26,526 nucleotides of DNA, from assembly GCA_902489645.1 (NCBI GenBank), contig CABUAW010000036.1:1-26526 (forward strand). The letters are read 5' to 3'. Below are positions 21,607 through 26,526 of the stretch, in pieces; positions within the stretch are counted from its first letter, which is position 1; every line of letters starts with the position of its first letter. The notes under the pieces are model-generated. The model did no database searches. It was given only the letters and a program-made list of their open reading frames with translations, and was not told the DNA's origin. This DNA comes from an uncultured Lachnospiraceae bacterium (GTDB lineage Bacteria; Bacillota; Clostridia; Lachnospirales; Lachnospiraceae). A program made the position numbers and the translations under genes.

Positions 21607-23044
21607 ACATACGCACCCGACGGGTATATCCAAAAAAGCTTTCTCCGACAAGGGAACCTCTCCAAAAGAAAGGGATTCGGGTGGGGAAAGCTTTTTTACA
21701 AAAAACAGCACATTTTATAAAGCGCTGTTTTCCATGCTGATTGTCGTCGCCCTTCAAAACCTTGTCGCCTACAGCGTCAACATGGCCGACAATATCATGC
21801 TTGGAAGTTACAGCCAAAATGCCCTGTCCGGTGCCGCCACTGTCAATCAGATTTTTTTCATGGTTCAGCAGGTTGCCCTGTCCATCGGCAACGCTTTGGT
21901 CGTTCTTGCATCCCAATACTGGGGCGAAGGCCGGGTAGAGCCCATACGCACACTGACAGGGATTGCTTTAAAACTCGGGCTCGCCTTTGGCATCGTCATT
22001 ATCGGACTGTGTTCCCTCATGCCAACCTCCATTCTTCATATTTTCACAGACGCACCGGAGATTGTCGCCGAAGGTCTTCCCTATCTTGCAGTCGTTCAGT
22101 GGACCTTTGCTCTGTATATCCTGACCAACGTTCTGATGTCCGCCCTGCGCAGCGTCAAAACCGTAAATATTTCATTTTACATTTCCATCGTGTCGCTGCT
22201 CGTCAATGTGGGCATCAATTACATTTTAATCTTCGGAAAATTCGGTTTCCCTGAAATGGGTATTGTCGGCGCCGCTGTCGGAACCTTCGTTGCAAGAATT
22301 CTGGAGCTGGCCATCGTCGTCATTTACATATGGAAGGTTGACAAAAAACTTCATCTGTTTTCCAAAGATTTATTTATCCGTGATGCCAGTCTCCGTAAAG
22401 ACTATATCAAGGTAGCCCTGCCGATTATACTGTCTCAGGTCATATGGGGCATTTCTGTGCCGATGCAGACGGCCATTCTCGGACATTTGTCGTCGGATGC
22501 CATTGCCGCCAACTCGGTGGCGACGACTTTCTATCAATATATGAAGGTTATCGTCATCGCCATGTCCTCGACCTCCGCCGTTATGATTGGCAATGCCATC
22601 GGTCAGGGGAATATGCGGCGGATAAAGTCCGATGCCCGGACACTGTCCGTCATCGATATTGGCATTGGCATCGTGCTTGGAGGCATACTTCTCCTTTTAC
22701 GGGAGCCGCTGCTTTCCATGTATCGATTATCTGATACAGCCACCACCATGGCCTCAAACCTTATTCTGATTATGAGTGTCGTCATGGTCGGCATGTCCTA
22801 TCAGATGCCCGTCAGCTCCGGCATTATCCAGGGCGGCGGCGATGCTAAATTTACGATGACAATGACGATGATTAGTACCTGGTGCATCGTTATGCCCCTC
22901 TCCTTCCTGGCCGCCTTTATTCTCAAATGGCCCGTCGAAGCCGTCGTCATCGTTATTCAGTCCGACCAGATATTCAAATGTCTGCCGACCTTTATTCACT
23001 TTAGAAAATACAGATGGATTAAAAAGCTGACAAAAGATGTGTAA
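21599..23044 (+). CDS. MATE family multidrug/cation antiporter
   Basis: About 481 residues with 12 predicted membrane helices in two homologous halves. MATE transporters export drugs or metabolites in exchange for Na+ or H+. Family stretches are NMADNIMLGSYSQNALSGAA, SQYWGEGR, NVGINYILIFGKFGFPEMGIVGAAVGT, IGNAIGQGN and MSYQMPVSSGIIQGGGDAKF. The start is uncertain. ATG 21599 overlaps the ychF stop by eight bases and suggests translational coupling, but no clear ribosome binding site is seen; ATG 21578 is also in frame. The first 40 residues are hydrophilic and contain a strong hairpin at the DNA level. Substrate cannot be predicted. Confidence 0.9.
   Translation: MSEHTHPTGISKKAFSDKGTSPKERDSGGESFFTKNSTFYKALFSMLIVVALQNLVAYSVNMADNIMLGSYSQNALSGAATVNQIFFMVQQVALSIGNALVVLASQYWGEGRVEPIRTLTGIALKLGLAFGIVIIGLCSLMPTSILHIFTDAPEIVAEGLPYLAVVQWTFALYILTNVLMSALRSVKTVNISFYISIVSLLVNVGINYILIFGKFGFPEMGIVGAAVGTFVARILELAIVVIYIWKVDKKLHLFSKDLFIRDASLRKDYIKVALPIILSQVIWGISVPMQTAILGHLSSDAIAANSVATTFYQYMKVIVIAMSSTSAVMIGNAIGQGNMRRIKSDARTLSVIDIGIGIVLGGILLLLREPLLSMYRLSDTATTMASNLILIMSVVMVGMSYQMPVSSGIIQGGGDAKFTMTMTMISTWCIVMPLSFLAAFILKWPVEAVVIVIQSDQIFKCLPTFIHFRKYRWIKKLTKDV
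21632..21697 (+). terminator. Terminator-like inverted repeat inside the start of the MATE gene
   Basis: AAAAAAGCTTTCTCC (21632-21646) pairs with GGGGAAAGCTTTTTT (21683-21697), 15 pairs with one wobble and a 36-nt loop. It ends in six Ts and lies 26 nt after the ychF stop, where a ychF terminator would be expected, yet it is within the MATE frame. Confidence 0.6.
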
Positions 23045-23057
23045 AAAACAGCCAAAA

Positions 23058-23092
23058 CAGGGAGACAGCAACCTCAAGTTGTTGTCTCCCTG
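23058..23092. terminator. Bidirectional terminator between MATE gene and thiN
   Basis: CAGGGAGACAGCAAC (23058-23072) pairs with GTTGTTGTCTCCCTG (23078-23092) around a 5-nt loop, with one wobble pair. It is followed by T-rich sequence on the minus strand and a T run near 23105 on the plus strand. It separates two convergent genes. Confidence 0.85.
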
Positions 23093-23117
23093 CGATTAAA
23101 ACAATTTTTTCATTATC

Positions 23118-23883
23118 TTAATCCCTGGATAAAATCATCCAGGCCAATCCTTCTTCTATAGTAATCCGGCCTTCCTCCGCAATAAGCTCATTGCTCACGC
23201 ACAGGCTCTCTCCAAAACGGGTACTGGCCCGCTCCAAAGGATACTTAAACCCTTCCAGGGTAATCCCCTTTAATTCCATCGTCGCCGGAATGAGCGACAT
23301 ATATTTTCCAAAAACAGCACCTCTTTTCAATGTATATGTCCCCTGAATCATCTGAATTTGATTGTTTTTATCTGCCAAAATTCCCCAAACTCCGGCCTCC
23401 ATAACATTTTTAAGCATCTGAAGATTTGCCAGCACATGGTCCAGGCGGGTTCCCGTTCCGCCCAAAATGTGAAGAACCTTTTCCCCGGGCAACGGCTGTG
23501 CTTCGTTTCGGGCAGCGTCCCCGGTAAGCAGACGCAGCGCCAGCTTCACGGCGATGTCGGTGTCTGTATAATCCTTCTCCGGGATAAACTGGTGTACGCA
23601 AATATCCTCCCGGTGAATATATTTTTCCAGAATCCCGCTGTCAATCGTATCAAAGTCGCCGACCAGATGGGTAATGCCAATCCCGGCCCTGTCGGCAAAG
23701 GCCAGTCCGCCGTCCACGGCAATGACTTCATCATATTTATTCTTTTTTAAAAAAGAATAAATATGATGAAGTCATTGCCAGTCCGCCGTCCACGGCAATG
23801 ACTTCATCATATTTATTCTTTTTTAAAAAAGAGAAGGCAAAATCATCATCGATATTGCCTCCTGTAATCACCAGTACTTTCAT
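23118..23883 (-). pseudogene. thiN: Thiamine pyrophosphokinase, disrupted by a 76-bp duplication
   Basis: ThiN converts thiamine and ATP to thiamine pyrophosphate. The gene starts at ATG 23883, overlapping the rpe stop as ATGA. It reads MKVLVITGGNIDDDFAFSFL, continues KKNKYDEVIAVDGGLA, then runs into inverted sequence and a TAA stop after about 55 codons. The rest continues in another frame from VDGGLAFADRAGIG through LVGDFDTID, PEKDYTDTDIAVK and GGTGTRLDHVLANLQML to GLAWMILSRD. Removing 76 bp restores one open frame of 229 residues with all ThiN motifs. A GTG at 23717 could restart a 199-residue product lacking the first strand, probably inactive. Either a real mutation or an assembly artefact. 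Confidence 0.88.
23701..23832. repeat. 76-bp fold-back duplication: 56-bp direct repeats plus perfect 62-bp palindrome
   Basis: Positions 23701-23756 and 23777-23832 are identical (56 bp). The 20-bp spacer between them is the reverse complement of 23721-23740. As a result 23718-23748 and 23749-23779 form a perfect inverted repeat of 31 bp per arm with no loop. The original gene contains the 16-bp palindrome TCTTTTTTAAAAAAGA, an obvious pivot for strand switching. Confidence 0.95.
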
Positions 23884-24539
23884 TCGTATTTTTTAAATAC
23901 CTCCAAAAATCCCCTGACGTTATCTTCCACAGAGCCTTTGTATACCGCCGAACCGGCTACAAAAATATTGGCTCCGGCTTCAATCAGCATTTCCACATTA
24001 TCCAGGGTCACGCCGCCGTCCACTTCAATATCGACGTTCAGATTCCGCTCTGAAATCATCCGCCGCAGGCGGCGCACCTTATCCGTCGTCGTCCCAATAT
24101 ATTTCTGGCCGCCAAAGCCCGGATTCACACTCATGAGAAGCACCATATCCAATTCCGGAAGAATTTCTTCCACTTCAGAAAGGGATGTGGCCGGATTCAA
24201 AACCACACCGGCTTTGACGCCGTAACTCTTAATCACCTGAACCGTCCGGTGAAGATGCTTGCAGGCCTCCGCATGAACCGTAATCATATCCGCTCCTGCA
24301 TCCACAAATTCTTTAATAAACCGAACCGGCTCGTCAATCATTAAATGTACGTCAAATACTTTGTCTGTCACCGGACGAATCGCCTGAATCACCGGGATTC
24401 CAAAAGAAATATTCGGTACGAACTGTCCGTCCATCACATCAATATGAATATATTCGGCGCCTGCCGAAGCGGCCTTCGCCACATCCTGTCCCAGATTGGC
24501 AAAATCCGCAGATAAAATCGATGGTGATAAAATCAACAT
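23880..24539 (-). CDS. rpe: Ribulose-phosphate 3-epimerase
   Basis: A 219-residue TIM-barrel enzyme interconverting ribulose 5-phosphate and xylulose 5-phosphate in the pentose phosphate pathway. Visible motifs are LSPSILSADFANLG, the metal-binding HIDVMDGQFVPNISFG, VFDVHLMIDEP, MSVNPGFGGQKYI and VDIEVDGGVTLDN, with the phosphate site FVAGSAVY near the end. The ATG at 24539 is chosen because AGGAGG lies eight bases upstream; a TTG two codons earlier overlaps the rsgA stop. It is two nt downstream of rsgA and overlaps thiN by four bases, so translation is coupled. Confidence 0.98.
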   Translation of the reverse strand: MLILSPSILSADFANLGQDVAKAASAGAEYIHIDVMDGQFVPNISFGIPVIQAIRPVTDKVFDVHLMIDEPVRFIKEFVDAGADMITVHAEACKHLHRTVQVIKSYGVKAGVVLNPATSLSEVEEILPELDMVLLMSVNPGFGGQKYIGTTTDKVRRLRRMISERNLNVDIEVDGGVTLDNVEMLIEAGANIFVAGSAVYKGSVEDNVRGFLEVFKKYE

Positions 24540-24541
24540 CG

Positions 24542-25420
24542 TCAATACCTCCTCTGCTCTTTTAACTCCTGATACATCTGAACATAGCTGTCATAGCGTA
24601 CCCGGCTGATTTTTCCTTCCGACAGCGCCTGCTTTACCCCACAGTCCGGCTCGTTCAAATGATTGCATCCGGCAAAACGGCACTCCGCTTCATAGGGCAG
24701 AAACTCAGGAAAATAGAGCTTTAATGTCGCATCCGTAAAATCATTTAAATAGAGGGAACTGAATCCCGGCGTATCAAACAAATATGTGTCTTCGCCCAGA
24801 TAAAACAACTCCGAATGGCGCGTCGTATGACGTCCCCGTTTAATTTTTTCACTGACCGCCCCCGTCTCCATTTCGGCCTCCGGCAGCAGCCAATTCATCA
24901 ACGACGATTTCCCGACACCGGAAGGCCCGGCGAGGGCCGTCGTCTTTCCGGCCAGTAAAGCCTTCACCTTTTCTAAATTCTCTGCTTCCTTCACACTGAC
25001 AAACAGTATCGGATAACCGCAGGCCCGATAAATATTTTCCAGTGTCTCACACTTTGAAGCGTCAGTCAAATCGCATTTATTGAATCCGATAATCACGGGA
25101 ATGTGCCTGTACTCCATTTGAAGCAGAAAACGATTCAGCAATCCGAGATTCGGTTCCGGCTGGGCCGCGGCAAAAAGTACGAATGCCTGGTCAATATTGG
25201 CCACCGCCGGACGAATCAATTCATTTTTCCGGGGTAAAATCCGCCGGATATTTCCCTTTTTATCCGCCGCACTGATAACGTCAATTTCCACATTGTCGCC
25301 CACCAGTGGTTTTACCTTACGGTTCCTAAAAACACCCTTCGCCTTACACTCGTAAATCCCCTGGTGTCCGGCATGGATATAATAGAATCCGCCGATTCCT
25401 TTAATAATTTTCCCTTGCAT
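24542..25420 (-). CDS. rsgA: Ribosome small subunit-dependent GTPase RsgA
   Basis: A 292-residue circularly permuted GTPase that assists late 30S maturation. An OB-fold domain (1-70) precedes the GTPase domain, where G4 NKCD (114-117) comes before G1 GPSGVGKSS (165-173) and G3 DTPG (216-219). The switch region has RGRHTTRHSELF. A C-terminal zinc site is formed by C247, C252, H254 and C260 in CRFAGCNHLNEPDC. The ATG lies shortly after GAGG. It is 11 nt downstream of the PASTA kinase gene, the common Firmicute order. Confidence 0.98.
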   Translation of the reverse strand: MQGKIIKGIGGFYYIHAGHQGIYECKAKGVFRNRKVKPLVGDNVEIDVISAADKKGNIRRILPRKNELIRPAVANIDQAFVLFAAAQPEPNLGLLNRFLLQMEYRHIPVIIGFNKCDLTDASKCETLENIYRACGYPILFVSVKEAENLEKVKALLAGKTTALAGPSGVGKSSLMNWLLPEAEMETGAVSEKIKRGRHTTRHSELFYLGEDTYLFDTPGFSSLYLNDFTDATLKLYFPEFLPYEAECRFAGCNHLNEPDCGVKQALSEGKISRVRYDSYVQMYQELKEQRRY

Positions 25421-25431
25421 AAATGCCTCGA

Positions 25432-26526
25432 CTAACTAAAGTAAATGGAGTAGGTCGCATAGACGTTTCCTTCAACCATAGCCGTTACCGTCGCTGATGT
25501 TCCAAGCTCTCCGTTGACGGTTGTCCCCCAACCGGACTCATAGGCGTCCGAAGAGCTGCAATAGGCCGTATAAACGGTTTCTGTGCTGCCATCCGCATAG
25601 GTTACCGTAATCGTTACCGTACCTGAGCTGAGCGCGGCCTGGCTGCCGATGTCATGACCAAACGGATTATCCGACGGCATATAAATGGTTGCGCTTCCCA
25701 TCTGCGGTTCGGTTTCCTCCGGTCCCGTACTCACAACAAGGTCCACATAAGTTCCCCGGTCCGCCTGAGAATTTGCATCCAGGCTCTGTCCGATAATGTT
25801 GCCCTCTGAAATGCTGTCGCTGCTTTCATAGTTCACGCTTCCCACATTCAGGCCGGCCTGTGCCAGAGCGGCCACCGCATCGTCATAGGACTTATTAATC
25901 AAATAAGGCACCGTCGTTTTCTGCTTGCCTTTGCTGACAGTTAAAGTAACCGTCGCTCCCAGCTTCACCGTCTCTCCGGCCGCCGGAGATGTGCTGATGA
26001 CACGATTTTCCTCAATCGTATCATCATATTCATTTTTTATCGTCACCTTCAGGCCCATCCCCTCCAACTGGGATTTTGCCTGTTCCAGAGATACATCTCT
26101 GACATCCGGCATCTGGGCCGATTCATCGCCCTTGCTGACAAATAACGTAACGCTTGCGCCCTTTTCCAATTTGGTTCCGGCTTTTGGATTTGTGCTGATG
26201 ACAATTCCCTTCTCTACGGAAGCATCCTCTTTTTCCTGAATCTTATAATCCAGCTCATTTTCCTGAAGCAGAGCAATGGCCTCATCCTGGGTCTTGCCCA
26301 CACAATCCGGCACCGGATTCATGCTGCTCTCCGTGCTGATATTGCCCGAGGACGACGTTTGTTTGCCGCCGCTGCCGAAGCCGCTGAACAAACCGCTGGC
26401 CCGGCCGATGATAAAGAAAATGACAATGACAATAATAACCGCACCGACAATACCAAAAATCATCATTGTTTTATCCAGTGCCGGATTGACATCATCTTCC
26501 TCCTCTTCCTCTTCCACAACCGGAGG
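25432..26526 (-). CDS. prkC: PASTA-domain Ser/Thr protein kinase, C-terminal part (partial)
   Basis: The frame is open to the right edge, so the N-terminus and kinase domain lie outside the window. What is seen (365 codons) is an acidic juxtamembrane run of glutamates, one membrane helix (IFGIVGAVIIVIVIFFIIG), a Ser/Gly linker and three PASTA repeats. The repeats begin at NPVPDCVGKTQDEAI, MPDVRDVSLEQAK and VPYLINKSYDDAV, each ending in a VSKG or VSTG strand. A further beta-rich domain of about 90 residues closes the protein. PASTA kinases bind muropeptide or lipid II and phosphorylate cell-wall and division proteins. The kinase assignment rests on this architecture and on the following rsgA-rpe-thiN genes. 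Confidence 0.92.
   Translation of the reverse strand, partial: PPVVEEEEEEDDVNPALDKTMMIFGIVGAVIIVIVIFFIIGRASGLFSGFGSGGKQTSSSGNISTESSMNPVPDCVGKTQDEAIALLQENELDYKIQEKEDASVEKGIVISTNPKAGTKLEKGASVTLFVSKGDESAQMPDVRDVSLEQAKSQLEGMGLKVTIKNEYDDTIEENRVISTSPAAGETVKLGATVTLTVSKGKQKTTVPYLINKSYDDAVAALAQAGLNVGSVNYESSDSISEGNIIGQSLDANSQADRGTYVDLVVSTGPEETEPQMGSATIYMPSDNPFGHDIGSQAALSSGTVTITVTYADGSTETVYTAYCSSSDAYESGWGTTVNGELGTSATVTAMVEGNVYATYSIYFS

Noticed and set aside
23118..23717. A complete 199-residue thiN starting at GTG 23717
   Set aside because: It lacks the first strand and the ITGG motif that are present upstream in another frame, and the 76-bp repeat explains the break.
1..26526. CRISPR arrays, insertion sequences, prophage, tRNA or rRNA genes
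   Set aside because: No regularly spaced repeats, transposase or integrase frames, or RNA gene signatures were seen; gene content is core chromosomal.

Overview
The window looks like a chromosomal core segment of a low-to-mid G+C, spore-former-lineage Firmicute. Lachnospiraceae (Clostridia) is the best guess, from the gene order (division cluster, then spoIIGA-sigE-sigG), a YlmC/YmxH protein, PASTA kinase-rsgA-rpe-thiN, and A/T-rich sigma-A promoters with strong AGGAGG ribosome binding sites. No mobile element, CRISPR array, tRNA or rRNA was seen, and no stretch over 300 bases lacks a gene.

Layout. Position 1-42 is the last codons of a plus-strand D-aminoacyl-tRNA deacylase (dtd). Minus-strand nrdR, ylmC and ybaK follow (128-1464). 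A plus-strand pair is a eukaryotic-type hisA and a small unknown gene (1549-2665). Convergent to it is an EctB-like diaminobutyrate aminotransferase with its own promoter (2690-3934). Then, all on the minus strand, come sigG, sigE, a broken spoIIGA and an unknown membrane-anchored protein (4061-6991). Next is a long division and cell-wall cluster (7250-20228), transcribed mraZ-rsmH-ftsL-pbp2-spoVD/ftsI-mraY-murD-ftsW-murA-divIB-ftsZ. Divergent from mraZ are plus-strand ychF and a MATE transporter (20509-23044). The right end is a minus-strand operon of PASTA kinase (partial), rsgA, rpe and thiN (23118-26526).

How the genes work together. The division cluster makes lipid-linked peptidoglycan precursor (murA, murD, mraY), polymerises and crosslinks it at the septum (ftsW with two class B PBPs), and builds the divisome (ftsL, divIB, ftsZ). 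A three-unit 10-bp repeat of MraZ-box type sits between the mraZ promoter and its start. The PASTA kinase senses wall fragments and is co-transcribed with a ribosome-assembly GTPase and two metabolic genes. sigE and sigG are the mother-cell and late forespore sporulation sigma factors.

Most noteworthy. (1) thiN carries a 76-bp fold-back duplication containing a perfect 62-bp palindrome; it breaks the frame, and removing exactly one 76-bp unit restores a normal 229-residue protein. (2) spoIIGA keeps its promoter, including an exact Spo0A box and an unusually long 21-bp spacer, and a perfect ribosome binding site, but lacks its membrane half and any usable start codon. (3) sigG has the near-invariant GEIRR block of region 2 replaced by SDLSA, and sigE has an atypical pro-sequence. 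Together (2) and (3) suggest a decaying sporulation cascade, although assembly errors must be excluded. (4) HisA is of the HIS6 (eukaryotic) type. I do not see a wholly new multi-gene system here.
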